From assembly GCA_001313065.1 (NCBI GenBank), contig BBFD01000027.1:1-21495 (forward strand): a DNA stretch of 21,495 bases. The letters run 5' to 3'. Positions 1 to 7,587 of this stretch are shown one piece after another (position 1 is the stretch's first letter; every line of letters begins with the position of its first letter). Made by a program: the position numbers and the translations under genes. This stretch comes from Silvimonas sp. JCM 19000. GTDB taxonomy: Bacteria; Pseudomonadota; Gammaproteobacteria; Burkholderiales; Chitinibacteraceae. The notes under the pieces are model-generated. The model was given only the letters and a program-made list of their open reading frames with translations. It had not been told where the DNA came from and ran no database searches.

Positions 1-1
1 C

Positions 2-771
2 TTTGCCGTGCCCGGTGGCAACCCCGGCATTGCCGACGGCAGCGTGCCGGTGCGCAGCATGGCGCTGCAATTTACCCTCTGCGGCGAACAATGGCGCATG
101 GGCATGAACAATACTGCGGTGTTTGCGGTGAATACGCCGCAAGGGTTTTATCAACAATTACTGGCCACCCGGCCTGATCCGGCCACCGGCAAACCTGATC
201 CGGCCAAAGTCGCCGCCTTCTATGCCGCCCACCCCGAAACAGCTGCCGTGCGCGCCTGGAGCAAAGCTCATCCGCCTCCAGCGGCCTTGGCAATGGCACC
301 TATTACAGCATCAATGCGTTTGAATTGATCGATGCGCACGGCCAGCGCCATGCGGTGCGTTGGGCCATGCAACCCGAGCAAGCCTACCAGGCGCTGAGCA
401 AGCCAGCGCCCAAAGATGCGGATTTCCTTAGCCATGACCTGCAGCAGCAACTGCAACAGGGCCCGCTGCGCTGGCATCTGATCCTGACGCTAGCCGCGCC
501 GGGCGACCCCACCAATGACGCCACCAAAGCCTGGCCCGCTGACCGCCCTACTGTCGACGCCGGCACCCTCACCTTGCAGAGCAGCGCACAACAAGCGGAT
601 GGGCCGTGCCGCGACATCAACTTTGATCCAACCATCCTGCCGCACGGCGTCACCGTGTCGGACGACCCGCTGCTGGCCGCGCGCCAGGGCGCTTATTCGC
701 GCTCGTTTAATCTGCGCACCCATGAAGAAGCCGCCGCCCACGCGGCCCCGACCCGCAAGGTGACCCCATGA
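2..771 (+). CDS. Catalase-related peroxidase (SrpA-like), C-terminal part, one frameshift
   Basis: This is the C-terminal two thirds or so of a haem catalase-family peroxidase, entering from the left edge in frame 2 without a start. Family-typical text is visible: PGGNPGIADGSVPVRS near the entry, then FELIDAHGQRHAVRW and, near the end, INFDPTILPHGVTVSDDPLL, as in small catalase-related (SrpA/YwqN-type) peroxidases. The reading frame changes once between about 270 and 290 (frame 2 to frame 1), where the peptide should read SGLGNGTYYSINAF; one base is missing or extra. The proximal haem region lies outside the window. Its TGA overlaps the ATG of the cytochrome b561 gene (ATGA at 768-771), so the two are translationally coupled. 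Peroxidase plus b561 is a known pairing, probably membrane-linked peroxide detoxification (inference). Confidence 0.85.
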
Positions 772-1311
772 GACCCACCCGTTTTTTCTTTGGCCGCGCG
801 CGTACTGCATTGGCTGATGGCGCCCGCGATCTTTGTAATGTTGTTGCTGGGCAGTGGCATGGTCAGCACGCTGTCGCACTGGCGTCCGCTGTTGCTCGAC
901 AGCCATAAGATGCTGGGGATTTTGTTAATGCTGCTGGTGCTGCTACGCCTGGCCATCCGCTTTAGCCGCCCTGCTCCCGCCTTGCCCGCCGAAATGCCCG
1001 GCTGGCAGCGCGGGCTCGCCCATTTATCGCACTGGCTGTTGTACGGCTGATGCTGGCCATGCCCTGATCGGCTGGGCCATGTTATCGCGGCGGGCTACCC
1101 CTTGCCCGGTATCGGCAGCTGGCATCTGCCCGCGCTGATGGCGCCCGATATTGCGCGCTACGCCGTGCTGCGCCATGCCCACGGCGTGCTGGGACGGGTG
1201 TTTTTTTTCTGGACTATCCTGGTGCATCTGAGCGCGGGCCTGGCCCACGCCTTGTTATTCCGCGATGGTGTTTTCAGCAGCATGGCACTGCGCCCGCGTC
1301 GATTGCATTGA
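768..1311 (+). CDS. Cytochrome b561 family protein (frameshifted)
   Basis: Small integral-membrane dihaem cytochrome b, about 181 residues once repaired, the usual length for the proteobacterial CybB/YodB family. Visible features are RVLHWLMAPAIFVMLLLG (helix 1 with haem-ligand-type His), SHKMLGILLMLLVLLRLAIR (helix 2), a third helix broken at 1040-1110 (LLYGLMLAMPLIGW), and RHAHGVLGRVFFFWTILVHL with paired histidines in the last helix. Four indels are needed: a T-run at 782-787 one base too long, and three missing single bases near 1045, 1066 and 1092. The ATG at 768 overlaps the upstream peroxidase stop. The protein probably passes quinol or membrane electrons to or from the peroxidase (inference). 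It ends just before a bidirectional terminator. Confidence 0.85.
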
Positions 1312-1313
1312 GC

Positions 1314-1349
1314 ATAAAAAAACCCGGAGGGCCAGGCCTTCCGGGTTTT
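1314..1349. terminator. Bidirectional Rho-independent terminator
   Basis: An A7 tract is followed by AACCCGGAGG, a GCCA loop, CCTTCCGGGTT and a T tract, giving a stem of about ten pairs with one bulged T/A. It lies between the convergent b561 (+) and fucP-like (-) genes and has U-tract potential on both strands. Confidence 0.85.
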
Positions 1350-1374
1350 GATCAGATCTGCGAGCTGGCCGCGA

Positions 1375-2666
1375 TTAACGCGCCGCAGCCGGTGCAGCCA
1401 GCGGTGCCGCAGCCTTGGCGGCCGCATCGGCATCCACGCGATGACCACGCACACCAAAGTGCACGATGTAGAGATAGCAAACCAACGGGATCGCGAACGA
1501 CGCCAGGATATTCATATGATCGGCAAGGAATGCTTGCAACACCGGCACCAAGCGCCGCCGACGATGGCCATGCTCAGAATGCCGGAGCCTTCCGAGGTAT
1601 GTTCGCCCAGGCCTTCCAGCGCCAGCGAGAAGATGGTCGGAACATGATCGAATTAAAGAAGCCCACCGCAATCAGCGCCCACATGGCGATATGACCGCTG
1701 CACAGCATAGCCAACGCAATCAACACCACATTCATCAGCGCATTAAACGCCAACAAGCGGGCCGGTTTGATTTTGGTCATCAGCGCGCTACCAATAAAGC
1801 GGCCGACCATGGCGGCGCCCCAATAGATAGACAAATAACGACCTGCCGCTTCCGGGGTCAACCCGGCGATTTGCGGTTGGCCCATCAGGCTGACCAGGAA
1901 ACTGCCAATACCCACTTCTGCGCCGACATAAGCAAAGATGCCGATCGCGCCCAGAATCAGATGGCGATAAGCAGACACTGCCTTTTTTTGGCCGTCGCAG
2001 TGGCGGGGGATTTAGCCGCCGGTTTCACCGCTTCTTCAATCACTGGCAAACGCACTAGCCAGATTGCCGCGGCCAGCGCCAACAAAATGCCGGTCAAAAC
2101 CAGATATGGCGTTTGCACGGCGGCGGCTTGGGCTGCGGCATTGCTGGACGAACTCGCTTGCGTGCCAGCAATACCCAGAATCACCGTCGCGCCCAACAAA
2201 GGGCCAATGTTGCGCCCAGCGAATTAAACGCCTGGGTGAGATTAAGACGGCTGGATGCGGTTTCCGGTTTGCCCAGCGCCAATACATAGGGGTTGGCTGC
2301 CACCTGCAAAAAAGGCAATGCCGCTCGCCAGGATAAACAAGGCACCGAGGAAGAACGCATACGATTGCGCGCCCGCCGCCGGATAGAACAAAGCACACCC
2401 CACGCCCGCCGTAATCAGACCGACGATAATGCCGCGCTTGTAACCGATCTTGCGGATCAAGCACCCGCCGGAAAAGACACGACGAAATAGGCAGTAAAGA
2501 AACAGAACTGAATCAGCGCGGCTTGCAGATAGCTCAGCGAGAACAGTGCTTTCAGATGGGGAATCAGAATATCGTTCAGTGAGGTAATCAAACCCCACAT
2601 AAAGAACAGCGAAGTCAGGACGGCCAGCGCCTTGCCAAACTTCGGGTTATGGGCAGATGGGTACAT
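1375..2666 (-). CDS. fucP: FucP-type MFS sugar:H+ symporter (several frameshifts)
   Basis: Major-facilitator transporter of the FucP/GluP sugar symporter family, about 430 residues after repair (E. coli FucP is 438). In order: [20 protein letters not shown] in helix 1, [40 protein letters not shown] with [10 protein letters not shown] (the hallmark loop of this family), [35 protein letters not shown], and a C-terminal helix [15 protein letters not shown]. The frame changes at about 2457, 2310, 2220, 1980 (T7 run) and 1580-1640. The start at 2666 is the first Met before the conserved N-terminus. Substrate could be L-fucose, glucose/galactose or another aldose; sequence alone does not decide. 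It stands alone, 750 bp from tRNA-Ser. Confidence 0.85.
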
Positions 2667-3402
2667 GCAGAAAACTCCACAACGCAACTTGCAAAAAACA
2701 GGGCGGCATAACAGCCAGCCCGGCACGGGAATCTGCATAAAACGCGCTAGGCCAGCCACTGTCCATGGTGGCGGTTCTGGATCGGCATCGCGGTTTGTTC
2801 GCTTCAGGCAGAGCGTCGTCAGTGATGTCCGTGGGCATTGCCTATGCTCAGGCAATAATCCAGCCGCATCCCGATCGCGCCTGCGCATACTACCGCCGCA
2901 TGCGGACCGCTTGATATACCTGGAAACGTGGATTAGAACGTAGCCGAATGGCCTACAAGCGAGGTTTTTTTCGCACCATTGCTGGGCTATTTGCTGCGGG
3001 GCAACAATTAATTTCCTGTTTGTTGATAATCGAGTCGGCAACGTCAATTTCTGCCTGGCCCACCGCCGAATATCAAATCGGTATTCAAGGTTGCGCCAAG
3101 GATAATCGAGCGCACTTGTCGATGAGTCGTGCCGGCGAATGGGTATAGCCCGGTGACACAACCGTGAGCGGGCAAGCCCACCACCACACCAGCGCCATCC
3201 GCTCTTATGCACATGACAAGCCTGCTCCAGACCCGCCCCCCACTTCAAAGTGGTCATATATATATAAAAACGCTTGGGCCAATGAAAAAAAACCAGCGCA
3301 TTTACAAGGACTTCGGATCACACAGCCTGGAGTAAAAGGCGATATTTCCGAGCCCAAATAAGCTGCAATTGCATGAGCGGCGACAGTCTGCGGCAAAAGC
3401 GC
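2667..3402. other. Leader/intergenic region upstream of the FucP-like gene
   Basis: No convincing gene on either strand; the long open minus-strand frame here has no recognisable protein character and simply runs into the transporter start. It contains an AT-rich patch (3250-3290), which is a plausible promoter area, and TGATATACCT at 2912-2921, two mismatches from the operator palindrome described at the porin and uxaC genes. I do not regard that single copy as proven. Confidence 0.4.
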
Positions 3403-3431
3403 TTGGCAATTTTGTAGGGATGACGTATAGT
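3403..3431 (+). promoter_or_regulatory. Sigma-70 type promoter of tRNA-Ser
   Basis: TTGGCA (3403-3408), a 17-base spacer, then TATAGT (3426-3431), 14 bases before the mature tRNA 5' end. Spacing and both hexamers are close to consensus. Confidence 0.75.
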
Positions 3432-3445
3432 GCGGCCTCTTCCGC

Positions 3446-3535
3446 GGAGAGATGGATGAGTGGTTTAAGTCGCACGCCTGGAAAGCGTGTATAGGTTAAT
3501 AGCCTATCGGGGGTTCGAATCCCCTCTCTCCGCCA
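3446..3535 (+). tRNA. tRNA-Ser (anticodon GGA)
   Basis: A 90-nt class II tRNA. The acceptor stem is GGAGAGA/TCTCTCC with discriminator G and an encoded CCA (3533-3535). The anticodon arm is CACGC-CTGGAAA-GCGTG, giving GGA, which reads UCC/UCU serine codons. A long variable arm (TATAGGTTAATAGCCTATC) and the T arm GGGG-GTTCGAA-CCCC are intact. It is the natural anchor for the accessory DNA that follows on the right. Confidence 0.97.
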
Positions 3536-3544
3536 GCCGGATTT

Positions 3545-3576
3545 AAAAAAAGCCCTGATTGCTCAGGCTTTTTTTT
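3545..3576 (+). terminator. Rho-independent terminator after tRNA-Ser
   Basis: An A7 tract, AGCC(C)TGA, loop TTGC, TCAGGCT, then T8. The stem has one bulged C. It lies immediately downstream of the tRNA. Confidence 0.8.
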
Positions 3577-3591
3577 GCGTTTGGGGTTTTC

Positions 3592-3613
3592 TTACCCACG
3601 TTTCTAGCCACAT
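3592..3613. repeat. 22-bp direct repeat, left copy
   Basis: TTACCCACGTTTCTAGCCACAT. It matches 4740-4761 at 20 of 22 positions in direct orientation. A GCCCTGATT nonamer also occurs exactly 40 bases before each copy (3552 and 4700), so the original duplicated unit may have been about 62 bp. Confidence 0.7.
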
Positions 3614-3935
3614 TTAAATTTTCGCTTGATGAACATTGGCTGGCCAACCAGTGTTTTAGCGGGGCCAGCAAATTGCCAATGGCGACTTGCTCAGACGCCT
3701 CCTTAATCTGGCCCTCTTCCCAACTCCATGCCACGTTGCGGAACTCGGCGTGGAACAGCTTAGTGGCTGACCAACGCTGAAGCGGATATTTGCATCACGC
3801 ACCTTGCCCCGGCCTACCTGGTCCACGGCAGTCTGCACGTTGTTGTAGATGCCGCGCCACGGAATCCCACCCTAAGTCATGAGCAACGGGTAATGGCATC
3901 GAACAGCATTTCCTGGATCTGCAACGAAGAGGGAG
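3600..3935 (-). pseudogene. IS21-family transposase (IstA) remnant
   Basis: Read on the minus strand in several frames, this gives QEMLFDAITRC, then GIPWRGIYNNVQTAVDQVGR with GKVRDANIRF, and after a frame change FHAEFRNVAWSWEEGQIKEA. These correspond to successive segments of IS21 IstA (family text EMVFDAH..., RRGIYDNMKTAVD, F.NPASGWEKGQVE). A stop and at least two frame changes interrupt it, the N-terminal half and the IstB partner are absent, and the C-terminal text becomes unrecognisable near 3650. It is a dead fragment. It lies directly beside tRNA-Ser and overlaps the left direct repeat, which suggests past insertion and rearrangement here. Confidence 0.7.
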
Positions 3936-4060
3936 ATCCTTTCCCTTAACGCATAAAACCATCTACACCATATGCAGGGCACCCACGAGGCCAAGCCATT
4001 GCTTCATGTTGAATTGGCAAATCCAGGTGCGTTTTTTTTCCAAAATCAGTTACCTGCTTG

Positions 4061-4666
4061 CTAAATGAAATCGCGGATGATTTGCGCAACTCCCTCCGGT
4101 GATATATCGAATCCCACCTTCTCGCCAGGATTCACAACCAGACCGTAACTTACAGGTAGGCGTCGCAAGAGGTCGCGGCCTTTCATCACCATGCAATAAG
4201 GTGCCATTGCCGCAAAGTCACCAATTCGCTGTTTATCTGAGAAACAGGCAAGCATAAAGAAGTCACCTTTTGGGAATAGCAAAGGCTCAAAGCCGGTTCC
4301 ATCCGCCATCACCTCTGCTGCACTTGGCACAGCCAAATCCGAAACCAACAGGTGCCTAACGATATCCTGCATCTGTAGCTTTCCGCTCTGCGCCCGCTCT
4401 AATCCTGCTTCGAAGTCATTCAGCGGTTTAAACGCTTCCATTACGTGCCACCTTTTGAGAAGGCCTTTGGGTAAAGCTTTTTTTGCTTCTCCCTCCTGGA
4501 TGGTATCGGCCAAGCGTTCATCCTGCTCCCAGTATGTTCCGCAGACTTCACAGCAATGTAGTCGTGAATGCAATTCATAGTTGATAGCCAATTCAGGCGG
4601 TGGTCGCCCGGTCTCCCAAAGGCCGCGGCAAACACTGCAGCCCTTCTCCTGCCAACTAGACCCCAT
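4061..4666 (-). CDS. Zinc-ribbon plus SseB-like domain protein
   Basis: Intact 201-residue soluble protein. The start at 4666 (MGSSWQEKG) is preferred over the Met eight codons upstream because AGGAGG lies seven bases before it. Residues 10-42 hold Cys10-x2-Cys13 and Cys39-x2-Cys42, a likely zinc knuckle pair. After a charged linker, residues of about 95-200 (DIVRHLLVSDLAVPSA, PKGDFFMLACFSDKQRI, GRDLLRRLPVSYGLVVNPG) resemble the SseB N-terminal domain fold, which is widespread in type III/VI effector-associated and immunity proteins. An internal A7 run stays in frame. The gene is isolated: direct repeats lie on both sides and no partner toxin is visible. Function is unknown; an orphan immunity or effector-accessory role is inference. 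Confidence 0.6.
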   Translation of the reverse strand: MGSSWQEKGCSVCRGLWETGRPPPELAINYELHSRLHCCEVCGTYWEQDERLADTIQEGEAKKALPKGLLKRWHVMEAFKPLNDFEAGLERAQSGKLQMQDIVRHLLVSDLAVPSAAEVMADGTGFEPLLFPKGDFFMLACFSDKQRIGDFAAMAPYCMVMKGRDLLRRLPVSYGLVVNPGEKVGFDISPEGVAQIIRDFI

Positions 4667-4739
4667 CAAAACCTCCTGGAGAGAACCCACTCACCATTGG
4701 CCCTGATTTAAATAGCTTGTTAACCGCTCGTGCCATCAT

Positions 4740-4761
4740 TTACCCACGTTTCTACCCGCAT
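4740..4761. repeat. 22-bp direct repeat, right copy
   Basis: TTACCCACGTTTCTACCCGCAT. It differs from 3592-3613 at two positions. The two copies bracket the istA remnant and the SseB-like gene, a unit of about 1.15 kb. Confidence 0.7.
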
Positions 4762-4818
4762 ATATGAGCTAGATTCTAGTGCACTCTCTGAGATGACCAT
4801 CGCCTGCGCTAGCTATCG

Positions 4819-5198
4819 CTACTCAATACCGACTGGCACCCCTGTCCCACCACCCAATTTGCTGATTTTCCAACGATCCAAGTCCTCATACTCAAATTTG
4901 ATTTCATAATCAAAGTTTGAATCTATAACCAGCAGGAACACACCCTCCGCCTTGCCTGGTGCAGCCAAAAGGTCTTGACCCTTTTTTTGCGATCGGGTGG
5001 AAAAAAAACTTTGTGCTTGACGACGTCAATAACATTGACGCCTGATTCAAACACGTAGAAACCCTTCGCCTCAGAAACTGAATCGCGCAGGCAAAATCGC
5101 AAATATGCCTTACGCCAAGTCGGGTCAATTTCGCGAACGAGAGATATAAAACGCTACGCAATATCAATGACCAGAGGCGTGGTTGTGTCGTTGACCAT
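4819..5198 (-). CDS. YezG/DUF600-like putative immunity protein (in-frame TAG, frameshifts)
   Basis: Reconstructed at about 125 residues. It starts MVNDTTTPLVIDIA, meets a TAG at codon 15, and continues RFISLVREIDPTWRKAYLRF, then FYVFESGVNVIDVVKHK, then after the T8 (5003-5010) and A7 (4981-4987) runs GQDLLAAPGKAEGVFLLVID, YEIKFEYEDLDRWKISKLGG and GTGVPVGIE. The pattern of an early ...P.W.K.Y.. motif and a late D..YEI.FEYEDL.RWKI block resembles YezG/DUF600-type immunity proteins of polymorphic toxin systems; I recognise the pattern, not a specific homologue. The TAG may be a CAG misread or a true nonsense mutation. AAGGA precedes the ATG, and the upstream small ORF overlaps it as TAATG, so it is the last gene of a coupled series. 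Confidence 0.55.
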
Positions 5199-5351
5199 TA
5201 ATACATCCTTCTAACGTAGGTTTGTTCCGGCCCCTGCTGGGGTGTGTTTGCATAAAAGAACAGCATAAAACGGTTATTGCAGCGGGATCAACCACCTGGG
5301 AACACCCAAAGTTGGTTCGGCCGAAAAGAAAAAATTATATGTAGACGACAT
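5198..5351 (-). CDS. Small hypothetical ORF (about 50 aa, one indel)
   Basis: An ATG at 5351 begins two bases after the WD40 gene's stop and reads MSSTYNFFFSAEPTLGVPRW then LIPLQ before a TAA. Removing one base near 5280-5284 moves it to the frame NNRFMLFFYANTPQQGPEQT ending YVRRMY, whose TAA overlaps the ATG of the putative immunity gene. The junctions on both sides (2-bp gap, then TAATG) argue that it is a real gene with an indel. It could instead be the residual C-terminus of a toxin gene. No function can be assigned. Confidence 0.35.
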
Positions 5352-5352
5352 A

Positions 5353-6406
5353 TTAGTATTCCAATATAAGAATTTTGTTTCCGCTTGCAACACAAAACTT
5401 ATTTTCGCCAGGGCCAATCGCCATACTACTAATATAATTTCCCACTGTCAGTTCCGCGATAACTTTAGAGTCGCTTATGTTAACAATATCGATTACGCCA
5501 TTTCTGTCACGCCCGGCTACTACCAGCGACTTTCCGTTGAGACTAAATTGAATTCTGGATACGCGCCGTTTTAAGGGAGTGAATCGCGGCGAGGGGCTAA
5601 CTCTTTTAATGTCCCATATCATTACGGGGTCAGTAATAGCATCTTTGCTTGTTTGGCCTATCGCCATCACCAATTCTTTTCCATCGGACGAAAAAATCAA
5701 TATCTTGGATATCCGCCTGCTGATTTCCGAATGGATGAAATGGTTCGCCAGGCTTGTCCTCATTCATATTCCATAGCACAACCCCACTTTGCAGGTCGCG
5801 GGGCCAGAATCCAACCTGAGAGATCGCAACCATATGGCTATCTGGAGAAAATTTCACTTGTGTATTGGATACAGGGAAGCTCAGCTGAAATGCATAGCTT
5901 TTTTTCAACCGTCCAGGTTTTTTTTACATCAAAAAAAATTAATGTACTTTTCCTTGATGAAATAGCAAATTGCTGCCCGTCTGGAGACGCAGACATTGAC
6001 TTGCAACCGCTGCCCGGCCCCATCAGAACGTCCCTGACCTCCCCAGTCGATACGTTCCAGATTCTAAAAGCGACGGGACGCCCCCCGCAGGTAGCCACGT
6101 ATTTTCCATCCGTGGTCCAGGCAATATTGTGACCTCCCGGAAATCCATTACCCCCAATATCGATAGTCGATACCAATCGCGCTCTCTCTACGTCCCAGAG
6201 ATCCACATTTGAATCGTGATCACTTAATGATGCGACATACTTCCCATCCGGACTCAAGGCGATCGCAGATATATAGGAAGAAGAATTCAGTGTTGCAATT
6301 TGCTTTATTGACCGCGGGACGGATCCTTCAACGCCTTCAGCGCCACTTACTTCAAGGGAGCCTGTTAAAAAAATAATACACACATAATTATATTAACTAT
6401 TCTCAT
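5353..6406 (-). CDS. Exported WD40-like beta-propeller protein (frameshifted)
   Basis: About 350 residues after repair. The N-terminus MRIVNIIMCVLFFLTGSLEV followed by SGAEG looks like a signal peptide, giving a periplasmic or surface protein. WD-like blades repeat an SPDG turn about every 45 residues: AIALSPDGKYVASLSDHDSN/VDLWDV, AWTTDGKYVATCGG/FRIWNV, SMSASPDGQQFAISS, VKFSPDSHMVAISQVGF/VVLWNM, IFSSDGKELVMAIGQ/VMIWDI, IQFSLNGKSLVVAGRD/IDIVNI and SMAIGPGENKFCVASGNK, which makes about seven blades, enough for one closed propeller. The frame breaks at A7 6367-6373, T7 5899-5905 and A6 5691-5696 each fit runs that are one base too long. I chose the ATG at 6406 because it overlaps the upstream ORF's stop (ATGA). 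The binding partner is unknown. Confidence 0.75.
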
Positions 6407-6585
6407 GCATTCCCGGTTAATTTCGATAAATGTGACAAATTAATTGCGCAGCCAATGCCGCTAGAACCAAAGGCTTCACCGGCTTGCTGCCAGGCTTGAC
6501 TAATTGATGCTCAGCGTTTGCGCAATCTCGGCGGTGCTGGCCATTAGTCCGGCCCGCCCCACGGAAACGACCTCGCCTGCGGCAT
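6403..6585 (-). CDS. Possible small ORF between the two-helix protein and the WD40 gene
   Basis: An ATG at 6585 overlaps the previous gene's stop (TAATG), and a TGA at 6403-6405 overlaps the WD40 start. The three-frame reading MPQARSFPWGG, then RAGLMASTAEIAQTLS, then ISQAWQQAGEAFGSSGIGCA and NLSHLSKLTGNA gives about 60 residues if two compensating indels are accepted. An alternative frame ends QLVKPGSKPVKPLVLAALAA. Evidence is positional rather than by homology. It could be non-coding. Confidence 0.25.
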
Positions 6586-6951
6586 TAATCGTAGCGCCGG
6601 TTTTTTAAGGTGTTAATATATTGGCTTATGGTCGTAGATGCTCCATTTGCAATATTAGCGATCTGGTCTAAAGATACGGATTCCCCGTTTTTTTACCGCC
6701 ATGTAGAGCTTGCCCGCCTGAAATATTGTCAGGCTCCCACCTAAGCTCATTGCCAATCCTCCGGCATACGGGACGGCAGCTTTAACGTCAGAGACAACAT
6801 TTAACCCTGCGCTAACGAGCTGCAAAAAAATCAAGAAAACTGTCACTAAGCTTTTTTTATTGCTCTCCACATCCTCAAACGCGTCTCTTCCTGCAAAGTA
6901 GCTTTGCATTAAATCGGAAACAAGGGACGCAACATCATCTGAAGCTGACAT
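6585..6951 (-). CDS. Two-helix membrane protein, hypothetical (one frameshift)
   Basis: About 121 residues after removing one base from the T7 run at 6688-6694. An acidic N-terminus (MSASDDVASLVSDLMQSYFA, DAFEDVESNKK) is followed by a hydrophobic segment TVFLIFLQLVSAGLNVVSDV and a second, glycine-rich one AAVPYAGGLAMSLGGSLTIF. It ends AVKNGESVSLDQIANIANGA with STTISQYINTLKNRRYD. The architecture resembles small holin-like or toxin-associated membrane proteins, but I recognise no family. The start is three bases after the DUF3592-like stop, and its own stop overlaps the next ATG, so it sits inside a compact operon. Confidence 0.6.
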
Positions 6952-6954
6952 CTA

Positions 6955-7269
6955 TTATATTTCCATTAATTTTTCGAAAAAAAAGAAGTTTATTTTCATT
7001 GAAACAAACAAGATAAGAAATGCAAATGCAAGCCAAACAATTGAGTCAAATAGATAAAATTTATCAAATATTTCGCGATGCAACACGGATTTACCTGGCG
7101 AATCAACCTTGAAATATATTGATACTTCCGTACCAATTGGCAAATCTATTTTCGGAAACCCCTCGCATGGCTCCGGGCCCAAATAAATTCCGTGCCCCTC
7201 AAATTTATTTTTGGCTACGTGATAAGAATATGTCACATTAGAGGCGATGCAATTTTTTATTTGAGACAT
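6955..7269 (-). CDS. DUF3592-like small membrane protein
   Basis: 104 residues in AT-rich DNA. The soluble part reads SNVTYSYHVAKNKFEGHGIY, LPIGTEVSIYFKVDSPGKSV and LH, which fits the DUF3592 signature (a Y.Y.V.G..Y.G-type strand, later a GT.V.V.Y.P..P..S.L block). A C-terminal helix DSIVWLAFAFLILFVSM follows. Most DUF3592 proteins also have an N-terminal helix. Here an in-frame TGA lies two codons before the ATG, so that helix is either truly absent or lost to an indel. It is the upstream member of the coupled gene run. DUF3592 proteins are often found beside toxin-immunity genes; a role here is inference. Confidence 0.65.
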   Translation of the reverse strand: MSQIKNCIASNVTYSYHVAKNKFEGHGIYLGPEPCEGFPKIDLPIGTEVSIYFKVDSPGKSVLHREIFDKFYLFDSIVWLAFAFLILFVSMKINFFFFEKLMEI

Positions 7270-7337
7270 CTCTCATATTTTTTACTTTGTGTGTAATTCT
7301 CATATGAAATATTGATCAACGTCGCTTTTGTCTGTTG

Positions 7338-7503
7338 TCAGCTCCCGCACGCACCTAGCTCGTCACATTTATCTTGCAAATAACCAATCATTCCACCCAA
7401 ATTCGCAATCACAAAAAAAAAGGAAAATCCCAGTGACAATAGCGCCACCCAAGGCGAAATACATTCTTTTTTTTACTATATTGAAATACGTAAACTTTAC
7501 CAT
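7338..7503 (-). CDS. 54-aa single-pass membrane protein (one frameshift)
   Basis: Reads MVKFTYFNIVKKRMYFALGG then AIVTGIFLFFVIANLGGMIG and YLQDKCDELGACGS once one base is removed from the A9 run at 7413-7421 (as printed it stops early). A basic N-terminus, one strong transmembrane helix and a short Cys-containing tail are visible. Composition and frame character (charged ends, hydrophobic core) support a genuine gene. It lies 68 bp upstream of the DUF3592-like gene on the same strand and probably shares its transcript. No family recognised. Confidence 0.5.
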
Positions 7504-7587
7504 AAAATTTCTCTATAGAACTTTGGCTAATTTATATAAAATAATTTGTTTGCTGTCTATATAAAAAAATCATGAAATTTCGCCCCA

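Noticed and set aside
2912..2921. TGATATACCT as a member of the uronate operator set before fucP
   Set aside because: Two mismatches, no second copy 22 bp away, and 246 bp from the start; retained only as a remark.
2667..3257. N-terminal extension of the FucP-like frame by nearly 200 codons
   Set aside because: The extension has no membrane or family character, and the family N-terminus begins at the Met at 2666.
3446..3535. tRNA 3' end as a proven attachment site
   Set aside because: No second copy of the tRNA 3' end was found elsewhere in the window, and no integrase gene is visible.
7328..7564. A 78-codon plus-strand frame in the AT-rich stretch
   Set aside because: Overlaps the better-supported 54-aa membrane protein on the minus strand and has no recognisable features.
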